64,000 nt of DNA from DATKYQ01 sp035528415 (GTDB taxonomy: Bacteria > Myxococcota > B64-G9), in the NCBI GenBank assembly GCA_035528415.1, contig DATKYQ010000019.1:1-64000 (forward strand), in the 5' to 3' direction. The notes under the pieces are model-generated. The model was not told the origin of the DNA. It made no database searches and was given only the letters and a program-made list of their open reading frames with translations. Shown here piece after piece: positions 10,423 through 18,899 of the stretch. Made by a program: the position numbers and the translations under genes. Position 1 is the stretch's first letter, and each line of letters opens with the position of its first letter.

Positions 10423-10806
10423 ATGAAAGTACATTTTCTACCAAAGTTGATTCTGGCTGCTCTCATCACCCTCGGCTTTTCTCAAGCGGCACGCGCCGAA
10501 GACACGCCTGCCCCAAAACCCAGCATTGGGAAAAAAGAGCAACTGAAGGACCAGAAGCAAGAGCAAAAACAAGAACAAAAGCTGAAGCAAGAACAAAAGC
10601 TGAAGCAAGAACAAAAGCAAAAATTAAAGCAAGAAAAGAAAAAAGAGAAGCCCCGGTTCGTCGACCGGAACGGTGACGGGATCCAGGATGGTCGGGAGCA
10701 CCGCTTCCGGGGAAAGCATCGCCGGCGAGGCAAGTGGGGCTTGGATGAGGGAGGCGGCGGAGAGGAAAGGCACCGGGCGCGAGGGGAGTCCAAGAGCCGG
10801 CCCTAA
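10423..10806 (+). CDS. secreted Lys/Gln/Glu-rich repeat protein, shorter paralog
   Basis: A 127-residue protein with a signal peptide ending near ARAE (about residue 25). About 45 residues of Lys/Gln/Glu repeats follow (KQEQKL units), then one calcium-loop-like motif DRNGDGIQDGRE (near residue 84) and a basic Gly/Arg/His-rich tail. Layout and motifs match the 191-residue protein upstream, indicating duplication and divergence. No Shine-Dalgarno is visible before the ATG at 10423; a hairpin ends 11 bp upstream, so translation may depend on upstream transcription or RNA structure. Codon use in the repeat is AAG/CAA/GAA-rich and lower in GC than neighbouring genes. Function unknown. Confidence 0.7.
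   Translation: MKVHFLPKLILAALITLGFSQAARAEDTPAPKPSIGKKEQLKDQKQEQKQEQKLKQEQKLKQEQKQKLKQEKKKEKPRFVDRNGDGIQDGREHRFRGKHRRRGKWGLDEGGGGEERHRARGESKSRP
10571..10618 (+). repeat. 18-bp tandem repeat inside the shorter paralog
   Basis: The unit AAGAACAAAAGCTGAAGC occurs perfectly at 10571-10588 and 10589-10606, with a partial third copy from 10607. It encodes the KQEQKL repeats in frame, so gain or loss of a unit by slippage would change helix length without a frameshift. Confidence 0.8.
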
Positions 10807-10830
10807 CGACCGGGGTTCGAGGGTGATGCT

Positions 10831-11928
10831 GTGAAAAGGTTTCTTGTCTGTTTAGCTGCTGGCATAGAGTTGCTGGTGTTGCATCCTGCCGGAGCGACCG
10901 ACCTTGTTGCCAACTTGGACGTTCGCACATTGGCGAGCAGCAACGTGTTTCTGGACAAGTCCGATGAGTGGGATCTGCTGCTGCGACCGTCCGCCGAGCT
11001 TGGATTCGACTTCTCCCGGTACTGGTCGGCGGGTTACACCGGCGAACTGAACGCCTACACGAACCACCAAGATCTGCTGTCGCATCGGCATGAGGTCTAC
11101 CTGTTTTTGAACCCGGCCTGGGGCCAGGACGGCGAGAACGAGCTGGCGCTGGAGGCCTCCGTGCAAACCCTGCGCAACCAGGAGGCCTACCAGGATCTAA
11201 ACCTTCTCCTGCCTACGCTCACGGCCAAGCTAGCGATGGAGCCGCGTCGCTGGTTGCGCTGGAGCGTGTCCGCCACGGCTGCCTACCGGTACTTCTACGA
11301 CGATAAACCTTCCGACTCGATGGATGTCTGGGCGCGCGGAGAGCTAGGCTTCACCCTGCCGACCCGCACCACTCTTTCTCCCCGGGGTTCCTACGGATAT
11401 CGCCGCTACCTGCATCCAGGGCGAGGCGCCGACACCCAGGACCAGCAGTTCGTCCTCGGGTTGCACGTCAGCCAGTCGCTTTCGAAAACCTCCGGGCTGC
11501 AGTTCGATTACGCCTACCAATACGCCGTCGACGACAGCGGAGTCTTGAGCCGAAAATTGACCCAGGCTCAATTCACCTATCTCGGAGAGGAGTTCCTCTA
11601 CTCCGGACATCGGGTAGTAGCCGGCTTCAAGCAACTACTGTTGGGCAAGTCTTCGGCGTTATGGCTGGGTCTTCGTTTCGAACAGCGTGACTATGCAGGC
11701 TGGGAGGCTATCGATTCGAGCGGCCGGCTCACCGGGGAGAACCGCAGTGATTGGAGACTGAAGCCCAGGGTCGCTTTCGAGTACAACTGGTGGCCGAAGA
11801 ACAAGCCTAACGGCGTGCCGGACCTGAGAGTCAGCCTGGAGTACCTCTTTCTGCGTCAGTGGTCTAACAACGACTGGTACGATACGGCCGGTCACATGGC
11901 GGGCGTTTCCGTGTGGGGATCCTGGTAG
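10831..11928 (+). CDS. outer-membrane beta-barrel protein, unknown family
   Basis: A 365-residue protein with a signal peptide (cleavage near PAGATD, about residue 23). The whole mature part is alternating aromatic/hydrophobic strands and polar turns, for example AGYTGELNAYT, LQFDYAYQYAV and RVAFEYNWW. It ends with a short aromatic strand (GVSVWGSW), as expected of an outer-membrane barrel of 12-16 strands. The GTG start at 10831 is supported by GAGGG 8-12 bp upstream; the nearby ATG and GTG codons run straight into a stop. It lies 24 bp after the shorter Lys/Gln/Glu-rich gene and is probably the last gene of the second sigma-54 unit. It could be a secretion channel or surface anchor for the two secreted proteins; that is inference. 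Confidence 0.7.
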   Translation: MKRFLVCLAAGIELLVLHPAGATDLVANLDVRTLASSNVFLDKSDEWDLLLRPSAELGFDFSRYWSAGYTGELNAYTNHQDLLSHRHEVYLFLNPAWGQDGENELALEASVQTLRNQEAYQDLNLLLPTLTAKLAMEPRRWLRWSVSATAAYRYFYDDKPSDSMDVWARGELGFTLPTRTTLSPRGSYGYRRYLHPGRGADTQDQQFVLGLHVSQSLSKTSGLQFDYAYQYAVDDSGVLSRKLTQAQFTYLGEEFLYSGHRVVAGFKQLLLGKSSALWLGLRFEQRDYAGWEAIDSSGRLTGENRSDWRLKPRVAFEYNWWPKNKPNGVPDLRVSLEYLFLRQWSNNDWYDTAGHMAGVSVWGSW

Positions 11929-11973
11929 CGCCACCCTATGCACGTCTCGTAACGCGAAGTTAGAGGAACGAGT

Positions 11974-12774
11974 TCAGCCGCAGCGGCCGCAGCCGTCGTT
12001 CAACTCGTAGCACTCGGGGTGATGGGCGGCCCCGCAGCGCGGGCAGGAACGGCTGGAACCCTCGATCACATCGCCGCACACGGCGCAGCGCTCTGGTTCT
12101 GCGGTGCTGGGAGCCGCACTTTCCTCAAAGACCGCTTGGCCTGTCGCCTCGAGATAGGCTTTAAAGACCAGTTTGCCGGAGCTTGCGAACTTCAGAAGCA
12201 GGTCCGGTGCATCCAGCCAAGAGAGTTTCTGGATGCGCAGGGCATAGCGTTTGGTCGCCAGATCGATGTGGTCGTTCATCTTCAGCGATCGCAACTCGAA
12301 CAGGGCCTCGCGGACACCCGCCGTAGCCAACATCGATTTCACCCTCTCGGGCGACGAACCCTTGATCATGAACCTGGCGTCGAAGATCTCGTCGCCGATT
12401 TGGATGTCCTGTCCGCCAAGCAGCTTGCCCAACTTGGAAAACAGGCGCTCCGGGTAGATATGAAGCTCGAAGGGCGGATTGGATGAGAAGTTGAATATCA
12501 GGCGGGTGTAGTAAGTGGGGTTCTTGCCCCCGGTGGAGTAGAATTCGAGGCGGGCCGGATGGCCGAGATGCTCGAATACCAGGTTGGGCTGCTTGAAATA
12601 GCTTCCGGGTATTACGGTCCCGCCCAACTGCACAGCGACCATTTGCAGCATTTTACGACGCTCACGGCGCTTTTTCGCCTGGACCCTGGATGCCGCGATG
12701 ACGATGAAAATGCCGACGACGAGCCCCACCAGCATGAAGACAATCGAAATATGCGACGCGGAATGCATGGGCAC
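11974..12774 (-). CDS. membrane-anchored protein with C-terminal Prok-RING-like zinc finger
   Basis: A 266-residue protein. A single N-terminal membrane helix (about 8-28) is followed by a strongly basic stretch, a middle domain of about 180 residues that I do not recognise, and a C-terminal cysteine/histidine array (about 230-265). The array reads CAVCGD, CPRCGAAHHPECY and CGRC, the spacing of the prokaryotic RING-like (Prok-RING) zinc fingers. Such domains are known mainly from comparative genomics, where they are suggested to mediate protein contacts. No ubiquitin-like gene is in the window. The gene converges with the barrel gene upstream and is divergent from the secreted protein at 12878. 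Confidence 0.65.
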   Translation of the reverse strand: MPMHSASHISIVFMLVGLVVGIFIVIAASRVQAKKRRERRKMLQMVAVQLGGTVIPGSYFKQPNLVFEHLGHPARLEFYSTGGKNPTYYTRLIFNFSSNPPFELHIYPERLFSKLGKLLGGQDIQIGDEIFDARFMIKGSSPERVKSMLATAGVREALFELRSLKMNDHIDLATKRYALRIQKLSWLDAPDLLLKFASSGKLVFKAYLEATGQAVFEESAAPSTAEPERCAVCGDVIEGSSRSCPRCGAAHHPECYELNDGCGRCG

Positions 12775-12817
12775 TACTCCTTACACAGGCTCTCATTCTC
12801 ATCCTTACGCCCCGAGA

Positions 12818-12847
12818 TTGTCAAAATAAACGACCTGGTGCTAGACT
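12818..12847 (+). promoter_or_regulatory. sigma-70-like promoter for the 12878 gene
   Basis: TTGTCA at 12818-12823 and TAGACT at 12842-12847 are separated by 18 bp, followed by AGGAG and the ATG at 12878. The match is fair rather than strong. Confidence 0.4.
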
Positions 12848-12877
12848 CGCACCCATCTCGAAAGCAGGAGAAAAGTC

Positions 12878-13327
12878 ATGAGGAGTGCGCTACTAATTGG
12901 TTTGCTGTGTTTAGTTCCGGCCACCAAGATTCTCGGGGCCGAACGTCCGATCTCGGCCCGGCAAACCATGTACCGCCTGGTGAAACTTCTTGCCCGGCAG
13001 GATCTCGACAAGGCGAAAAAACTCACCATCAGCGCCGACGAGTATGCGTCTTTTTCGACCCGCCCGGTCGATCGTAAAGACTACCAGGCGCGACTCGATG
13101 GTTTTCTTTCGCACATCGCGCGCGAGCTTGCGGGCGGAGTGGAGTTCACAGGCGCACAGGCGGCCGACGCCTTGATCCTTCCGGCCGGACGCAAGACCAA
13201 GCGCGAGCTGGTCATGACCGTAATCCGGGCGACCTTCTCGCTGCACGGCAAGCAACTGCCCGGGCAACCAATGTCTTTTTTCTTTGTAAACCTCGAAGGA
13301 AGTTGGAAGATGTTCCTGCGCAAGTGA
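12878..13327 (+). CDS. secreted protein, unknown function
   Basis: A 149-residue protein with a signal peptide ending near ILGAE (about residue 21). The mature part has mixed helix and strand character and no motif I recognise. It ends in a LEGSWKMF segment, a pattern common in NTF2-like or DUF4878-type periplasmic proteins. AGGAG lies 9 bp before the ATG. The coaBC gene starts 14 bp after its stop, so the two are probably co-transcribed. A larger frame on the same strand over its 5' half lacks protein character. Assignment to an NTF2-like fold is a guess. Confidence 0.6.
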   Translation: MRSALLIGLLCLVPATKILGAERPISARQTMYRLVKLLARQDLDKAKKLTISADEYASFSTRPVDRKDYQARLDGFLSHIARELAGGVEFTGAQAADALILPAGRKTKRELVMTVIRATFSLHGKQLPGQPMSFFFVNLEGSWKMFLRK

Positions 13328-13341
13328 CACGGGAGGTCGAG

Positions 13342-14550
13342 ATGGGCCTGCTGGACGGCAAGTTCGTGGTTCTCGGAATCAGCGGAGGTATCGCCGCCTT
13401 CCGCGCCTGTGAACTTACCCGGCTGCTGGTCAAGGACGGGGCCGAGGTACAGATCGTACTGACCGAGACGGCGGCCGAGTTGGTCGGCCCGCAGACATTC
13501 CAGGCGCTCTCCGGCCGGCCTGTCGAGGTCGGCCGAGGCGGTCGGTTGGCCGCAACTGGCATGGCGCACATCGACCTCGGCGCCCGCGCGGATCTGATTA
13601 TCGTCGCCCCGGCCACGGCCAACACGCTTGCCAAGATGGCAGGGGGCCTTGCCGATAACCTGCTTTTGACCACGCTGCTCGCCAGCCGCTGCCCGGTAAT
13701 CCTGGCCCCGGCCATGAACACGCGCATGTGGGAGAATCGCCTGACGCAAGCCAACATGTCGCTGCTTGGGCAGCTCGAGCGCATGCACATCGTCGGTCCG
13801 GCAAGCGGAAGCCTGGCCTGCGGAGAAGACGGTGTCGGCAGAATGGAAGAGCCCGCGATTCTACTGGAAGCGGCCCGAACGGTGCTGGCCACACAAGATC
13901 TGGCCAAGAAAAAGATCCTGGTAACGGCCGGCCCTACCCGCGAGCCGCTCGACCCGGTGCGTTTTCTATCGAATCGCTCGAGCGGCAAGATGGGCTACGC
14001 CCTGGCGGCCGCCGCCGCGCGGCGCGGGGCGCAGGTAACGCTGATCTCCGGCCCGACCAGCCTGCCCCCACCCTGGAACGTGCATCTAGTGCCGGTTACG
14101 ACCGCGACCGAGATGTCGCGCGCAGTGACCAGCGCAGTCGGGCGCTGCCAGGCTCTTTTGATGGCCGCGGCGGTGGCCGACTTCAGGCCGTCTAAAATCG
14201 CTCGCCAAAAACTGAAAAAGGCCGGCGGCGTTCCCTCGCTTACGTTCAAACCCACCCGTGACATCCTGTCTCAGCTTGGAAAGAAAGGCGGGCCTGTGCT
14301 GGTCGGCTTCGCGGCCGAGACGCAAGATCCCATCCAGGCCGCCAAGCAGAAACTATTGGCCAAGCGGCTGGACCTGGTGGTGGCCAACGACGTCAGCCTG
14401 CCCGACGCCGGCTTCGATGTGGACACCAACCGCATCCAGCTGGTGGACAAAGGCGGCACCGAGGAGTTGCCCCTGCTCACCAAGGACCAGGCGGCCGATC
14501 GCATCCTGGACCGGCTGGTCGATCTTCTTAGAAAGCGCAAGAAAAAATAG
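13342..14550 (+). CDS. coaBC: bifunctional phosphopantothenoylcysteine decarboxylase/synthetase
   Basis: A 402-residue fusion enzyme of coenzyme A synthesis. It ligates cysteine to 4'-phosphopantothenate (CoaB) and decarboxylates the product to 4'-phosphopantetheine (CoaC). The N-terminal flavoprotein half shows the FMN-binding GGIAAFRACEL, the PAMNTRMW substrate motif and the catalytic-cysteine flap LACGEDGVGRM. The C-terminal half opens with KKILVTAGPTREPLDPVRF and SNRSSGKMGYALA, diagnostic of CoaB, and contains VGFAAET. The length is typical. The ATG at 13342 is preceded by GGGAGG, whereas the earlier in-frame start lies inside the upstream gene. Cytosolic and probably essential. Confidence 0.95.
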   Translation: MGLLDGKFVVLGISGGIAAFRACELTRLLVKDGAEVQIVLTETAAELVGPQTFQALSGRPVEVGRGGRLAATGMAHIDLGARADLIIVAPATANTLAKMAGGLADNLLLTTLLASRCPVILAPAMNTRMWENRLTQANMSLLGQLERMHIVGPASGSLACGEDGVGRMEEPAILLEAARTVLATQDLAKKKILVTAGPTREPLDPVRFLSNRSSGKMGYALAAAAARRGAQVTLISGPTSLPPPWNVHLVPVTTATEMSRAVTSAVGRCQALLMAAAVADFRPSKIARQKLKKAGGVPSLTFKPTRDILSQLGKKGGPVLVGFAAETQDPIQAAKQKLLAKRLDLVVANDVSLPDAGFDVDTNRIQLVDKGGTEELPLLTKDQAADRILDRLVDLLRKRKKK

Positions 14551-14559
14551 AGCGACTTT

Positions 14560-15735
14560 TCACAGAGGCCGGGACTGGCGGCGCAGTCTCCTGACCTCGT
14601 GTAAAACGCGGCTTTTTACCCGGGCCATGATTTTCTTTCGCGCCCCGGACGGCAGCGAAGGCGAAGCTTCCGTCCGGGCGGTTTTCCCCACCCTAGGGGC
14701 CTTGCGCATCTTTCGCGGTCCATTCGACTTCTTGCGCCCCCGCAGAAATCCCCGGCCGGTTCGGTGGGAGCCGGGCTTGCGGTAGGGCTTCTTGCGGCCG
14801 AGCAGCATGGTTCCCACTTCCTGATGATCTATCAGCTCCTGCATCGAGGGCAACTCGAGCTTGGCGTCGATGGCGCGCCTGAACAACGGCCTGAAGCGCT
14901 TGCCGATCGTCTCCGGATCGTCCAGGTTGCCATCGAGGTAAAGCCTCCTGAGTCGCTTGCGCATGTCACGCGCTATGAGTAGGTTGCGGTGCCCGGTTGG
15001 ATCGACCCGCGTGCAGGCGGCATCCTGTCCGTCGACGAGCAGCTCTCTCACCCGTGCTAGTGACAGGCGGCGCATTTCATCGACCTCCTCGCGCGACAGC
15101 GTCATCTTGGTGCTCTTGGCATAGGCCTCGACTGTTCGCTTCCAGTGCAAGATCTGACTGAACAACACTATCGAGTTGAAGATCTGCTTGTTGACCCTGA
15201 AAGAAAAGAGCGGCCCGGTCAGGATGGCGCGCAGGTGCCGGTCGTGCTTTTTAAAAGACCTGCCGGACAACGAACGCGCCATCTCCCAGCTCTCGGCGCT
15301 CATCCAGGTATCGAAGCGCATCTCCCAGTAGACGTGCGCCGCCCGGCGCCTGCGGTAGTGCTCGACGACCTTGTAGGGAACGAAGTAGTTATGGGCCACA
15401 ACGTCCGCCGCCAGGTGCGCAAGGTAGCCCCAGGCAAAGGCGCGGGTGGAGTCGCTCTCGGCCATGTCTAGAACCGACATGCCCACCTGCCAGTTGTGAC
15501 AGTGAAGCTTGTAGGGCGACAGGCTCTTGCCTACGGTGATGTCCGCGGCGATGTTGCCGTACAGGAAATCAACGGGGAAGCGGCTCAGCAACACCGCCAC
15601 GGCCGGAGCCAAGAGCGCCAGATCCCGAAGCACCACCAGACCGAACTCGAGGTGCGCCGCCGGTCCCCAGGCCCTGGCAGGCGAGGGTAGCAGCAGAAAC
15701 AACGACGCCAGAAGTAAGTATACAAGCCAACGCAT
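14560..15735 (-). CDS. zinc-dependent phospholipase C-like protein
   Basis: A 391-residue protein with a signal peptide (LLPSPARA, about residue 23). The mature N-terminus starts with Trp (WGPAAHLEFG), as in the S1/P1-nuclease and zinc-phospholipase C families, where that residue's amino group is a zinc ligand. Further ligand-like motifs are GNIAADI, KLHCHNW and GYLAHLAADVVAHNYF. The second half (from about 330) is basic and low-complexity. The family is known to hydrolyse phospholipids or phosphoesters, but many bacterial members are uncharacterised. It converges with coaBC and is divergent from the uracil-DNA glycosylase gene. Confidence 0.75.
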   Translation of the reverse strand: MRWLVYLLLASLFLLLPSPARAWGPAAHLEFGLVVLRDLALLAPAVAVLLSRFPVDFLYGNIAADITVGKSLSPYKLHCHNWQVGMSVLDMAESDSTRAFAWGYLAHLAADVVAHNYFVPYKVVEHYRRRRAAHVYWEMRFDTWMSAESWEMARSLSGRSFKKHDRHLRAILTGPLFSFRVNKQIFNSIVLFSQILHWKRTVEAYAKSTKMTLSREEVDEMRRLSLARVRELLVDGQDAACTRVDPTGHRNLLIARDMRKRLRRLYLDGNLDDPETIGKRFRPLFRRAIDAKLELPSMQELIDHQEVGTMLLGRKKPYRKPGSHRTGRGFLRGRKKSNGPRKMRKAPRVGKTARTEASPSLPSGARKKIMARVKSRVLHEVRRLRRQSRPL

Positions 15736-15809
15736 GACACTTGTTCACACCCGCCGAAGATGCTATACCACGTGGCTGATGGGGTCAAACGTCCCCTGGA
15801 AAGCAGGAT

Positions 15810-16610
15810 ATGGCGGGTTCGGCCGTAACATTGGAACAGGTTGTCCGTGACCTCGATGTCGGGTTGCGGCTGCTTCGGGATATCGGCGTGCGTTACCTGG
15901 CCGTCGGACGGCCCGCAGAAAGTTCGGTGTCTTCGGTGCGCAAGCAATCGTTTCTCTTTGGATCGCGCGGGGCAGAACCAAACGTCGGAACCGTAACGAT
16001 CGAGCCAGAGCCGCCGGATCCGGTTCAGGCGCAGACGGCTCTGGACGAGCTGCGGGCAGAGATCGGCGATTGCCAAAGGTGCCGGCTCGCCCAGGGCCGC
16101 AACAAGATCGTCTTCGGGGAAGGCTCGCCGGCCGCCCGGCTGGTCTTCGCCGGAGAGGGACCGGGGCGCGACGAAGATTCGAGCGGTCGGCCTTTCGTGG
16201 GACGCGCCGGTAAGCTGCTCGATCGCATCATCGTCGCCATGGGTTTTTCGCGCGAGGAAGTCTACATCTGCAACGTGGTCAAGTGCCGCCCGCCCGACAA
16301 CCGTACTCCCCAGGATGACGAGATGCGCACCTGCGGCCAGTTCCTGTCGCGCCAACTCGAGATCATCAGGCCGCGCTTCATCGTCGCCATGGGCGCCACG
16401 GCATCCCGTTATCTGGTCGGCAGCAACCAATCCATGGGCAAGCTGCGCGGACGCTTCTTCGAGCATCCCTCGGGGGCGCAGGTCCTGCCCACCTATCATC
16501 CGGCCTACCTGCTCAGGAACCCGGCCGCCAAGAAGCTCACATGGGAAGACGTGCAGAAGGTCATGGCCAGAATGGGAAAGACCGTGGGCAAAAAGCTCGA
16601 AGGGAGCTGA
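15810..16610 (+). CDS. type-4 (family 4) uracil-DNA glycosylase
   Basis: A 266-residue enzyme with a poorly conserved N-terminal extension of about 75 residues and a family-4 UDG domain. Motif A is GEGPGRDEDSSGRPFVGRAG and motif B is the YHPAYLLRNP loop. The four cysteines that bind a [4Fe-4S] cluster are in place (CQRC, CNVVKC and the later RTC). It excises uracil from deaminated DNA in the cytosol. The N-terminal extension is common in deltaproteobacterial homologs fused to or annotated as DNA polymerase-related proteins. The ATG at 15810 follows GCAGGA. The NfeD-like gene follows within 4 bp. Confidence 0.9.
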   Translation: MAGSAVTLEQVVRDLDVGLRLLRDIGVRYLAVGRPAESSVSSVRKQSFLFGSRGAEPNVGTVTIEPEPPDPVQAQTALDELRAEIGDCQRCRLAQGRNKIVFGEGSPAARLVFAGEGPGRDEDSSGRPFVGRAGKLLDRIIVAMGFSREEVYICNVVKCRPPDNRTPQDDEMRTCGQFLSRQLEIIRPRFIVAMGATASRYLVGSNQSMGKLRGRFFEHPSGAQVLPTYHPAYLLRNPAAKKLTWEDVQKVMARMGKTVGKKLEGS

Positions 16611-16613
16611 GTG

Positions 16614-18086
16614 ATGATGAAACTACGCAGATCGGGCCGCAAATTCCTGGCAGTTTTTATCGCCTGCCTGGCCCTGGTTCTCTTGGGGGCCGCCGCGCAA
16701 GATGAAAAGAGTGCGGCCAAAGACGGCGGCAGTCCCGCTGTCACGGCCGACGCGCCCGCCGCCGCGAGTGCTCCCGTTGCCGCGCGCCCGGCCCGGGTGG
16801 CGTTGGTGAACATCAAGGGCGGCATCTTCCTGGGAACCGGCGAATACATCATCGAAGCCATCGACCGCGCCGCGCGCGAAGGCTACGATTGCCTGGTGAT
16901 CGAGGTAGACACCCCGGGCGGGGCGCTCGACGAAACCCAGGAGATCGTCAAGGCCATGCTCGGGGCGCGCATTCCGATCGTCGTCTACGTCACCCCCAAG
17001 GGCGCCCAGGCCGCCTCGGCAGGCACTTTCATCACCATGGCCGGCCACGTGGCCGCCATGGCCCCCGGCAGCCGCATCGGCGCGGCCCACCCGGTGATGA
17101 TGAATTTTATGCCCAGCCTTCCAGGAGGCGATGACGAAAAAGACAAGGACAAGAAGAAAAAGCTCGAAAAGCAGAATGAGATCATGAACGAGAAGGTGAC
17201 CAACGACACCGTCTCGTTCATCCGCGGGATAGCCAAGGAGCGCGGCCGCAACGCCGACTGGGCCGAGAAAGCAGTTCGTCAGGCCGTCTCGATCACCGCC
17301 GCCGAGGCCGTCGAACTCAAGGTGATCGATCTCGAGGCCGACACTTTAGACGACCTGTTCGAAAAGATCGACGGGCGCCAGATCGAGATCGATCACAAGA
17401 TCAAAGTCACTTTACGAACACATGGTGCGATCGTCGATCGCTGGGGCAAGTCGCTCAAGCAGCGCCTGCTGGGTTCCTTGGCTAGTCCCAACCTGATGTG
17501 GCTGCTTTTCCTGCTGGGACTGGGCGGCATCGCCATGGAGTTCTACCACCCGGGCGCAATCGTCCCCGGCGTGGTCGGCGGCCTGTGCCTGCTGCTGGCG
17601 CTCATTTCCATCAACGTCCTGCCGGTCAGCATCGGCGGCCTGCTGCTGGTACTGGCCGGGATCGGACTATTCATAGCGGAGGCTTTCGTGACCAGTTACG
17701 GTTTGCTCGCCATAGGCGGCGGGGTGCTTTTAGTGCTGGGCGGCATCATGCTGGTGGACCCGTCCAGCCAGCCGCATTACATGGACCCCAGCCTGGGTGT
17801 TGACTGGAGCGTGCTGATTCCCACCGTGGTGGTGTTGGGGCTGGGCATGGTCTTTATCGGTTACAAGGTGATCAGCACCCAGCGCAAAAAGATCGAAACC
17901 GGCAAGGAGGGCATGCAGGGCCTTACCGGCAAGGCGCGCTCGGAGATCACTCCCGAGGGCGGCAAGGCATTCGTGCACGGCGAGCACTGGCAGGCGCTGA
18001 GCCAAGAAACGATTCCCGAAGGATCGCAAATCGAGGTCATCAAGATTGAAGGACTGACGCTTCACGTACGCAAGAAGAACCAATAA
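16614..18086 (+). CDS. NfeD-type membrane serine protease
   Basis: About 490 residues: a signal anchor, a ClpP-class serine protease domain, several membrane helices (about 285-390) and a C-terminal soluble NfeD OB-fold (about 425-485). The nucleophile motif is AQAASAGTFI, and DTPGGALDETQEIV and PGSRIGAAHPV surround the active site. A very charged insert rich in Asp/Lys follows the active-site region (about residues 175-190). Known homologs cleave the hydrophobic C-terminus of the adjacent stomatin-like protein, and such a gene follows here. Start choice: AGGGAG at 16601 suits the ATG at 16614, with a GTG one codon earlier and another ATG one codon later. Confidence 0.9.
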   Translation: MMKLRRSGRKFLAVFIACLALVLLGAAAQDEKSAAKDGGSPAVTADAPAAASAPVAARPARVALVNIKGGIFLGTGEYIIEAIDRAAREGYDCLVIEVDTPGGALDETQEIVKAMLGARIPIVVYVTPKGAQAASAGTFITMAGHVAAMAPGSRIGAAHPVMMNFMPSLPGGDDEKDKDKKKKLEKQNEIMNEKVTNDTVSFIRGIAKERGRNADWAEKAVRQAVSITAAEAVELKVIDLEADTLDDLFEKIDGRQIEIDHKIKVTLRTHGAIVDRWGKSLKQRLLGSLASPNLMWLLFLLGLGGIAMEFYHPGAIVPGVVGGLCLLLALISINVLPVSIGGLLLVLAGIGLFIAEAFVTSYGLLAIGGGVLLVLGGIMLVDPSSQPHYMDPSLGVDWSVLIPTVVVLGLGMVFIGYKVISTQRKKIETGKEGMQGLTGKARSEITPEGGKAFVHGEHWQALSQETIPEGSQIEVIKIEGLTLHVRKKNQ

Positions 18087-18141
18087 CCCGAATCCCCGCG
18101 GCAAGGATCGCGGCGGATCGATCAATTAAGGAGGGTAAGAA

Positions 18142-18882
18142 ATGTATATCGTCATGGTACCGGCAGTGCTGGTTGGACTGTTCATTCTGATGGGTTTCCG
18201 CCAGATATTCGAGTACCAGCGCGGGGTGATCTTCCGCCTGGGCAAGTACTCGGGTATGAAAGGCCCCGGCCTGAAGTGGATCATCCCCTTCGTCGACCAG
18301 TTGGTCAAGGTCGACCTGCGCATCATCGCCCGGGACGTGCCGCCCCAGGACATCATCACCAGGGACAACGTCACCGTGCAGGTAAACGCGGTGGTCTTCA
18401 TGCGGGTAATGAATCCCGACAAGGCGATTCTCGAGGTCGACAACTATCTCTACAACACCAGCCAGTTGGCCCAGACCACGCTGCGCTCGGTGCTCGGCCA
18501 GGTCGACCTGGACGACCTGCTGACCAAGCGCGAGAAGCTTAACGAGCAGTTGCAGACCATCCTGGACGCCGACACAGACCCCTGGGGCGTCAAGGTGACC
18601 AAGATGGAGATCAAGCACGTCGATTTGCCGACCGAGATGCAGCGGGTAATTGGCCGCCAGGCCGAGGCCGAGCGCGAGCGGCGCGCCAAGGTGATCCACG
18701 CCGACGGCGAGTTCCAGGCCTCGCAGAAACTGGCCGAGGCCGCCGCGGTGCTGCAGAAAGAACCTGCCGCGTTGCAGCTGCGCTACCTGCAGACGCTGAC
18801 TGAGATCTCAACAGAGAACGCCTCGACGGTGATCTTCCCCTTCCCGATTGAGTTGTTCAAGGGCCTGCTGGGCAACAAGTAG
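18142..18882 (+). CDS. slipin (stomatin/SPFH family) membrane protein
   Basis: A 246-residue protein with one N-terminal membrane helix (about 3-20). The SPFH/band-7 domain shows YQRGVIFRLGKY, GPGLKWIIPFVD and VPPQDIITRDNVTVQVNAVV, then a helical coiled-coil segment with the EAERERRAKVI signature. It should form oligomeric membrane microdomain scaffolds. It lies 55 bp after the NfeD-type protease gene behind AAGGAGGG. The protease-slipin pair is a classical conserved operon, so the two are functional partners. Confidence 0.93.
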   Translation: MYIVMVPAVLVGLFILMGFRQIFEYQRGVIFRLGKYSGMKGPGLKWIIPFVDQLVKVDLRIIARDVPPQDIITRDNVTVQVNAVVFMRVMNPDKAILEVDNYLYNTSQLAQTTLRSVLGQVDLDDLLTKREKLNEQLQTILDADTDPWGVKVTKMEIKHVDLPTEMQRVIGRQAEAERERRAKVIHADGEFQASQKLAEAAAVLQKEPAALQLRYLQTLTEISTENASTVIFPFPIELFKGLLGNK

Positions 18883-18899
18883 TGCAGCTGAACTAACCG

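Noticed and set aside
11947..11966. Hairpin TAAC-GCGAA-GTTA between convergent genes as terminator
   Set aside because: Stem is short with a bulge and there is no U tract.
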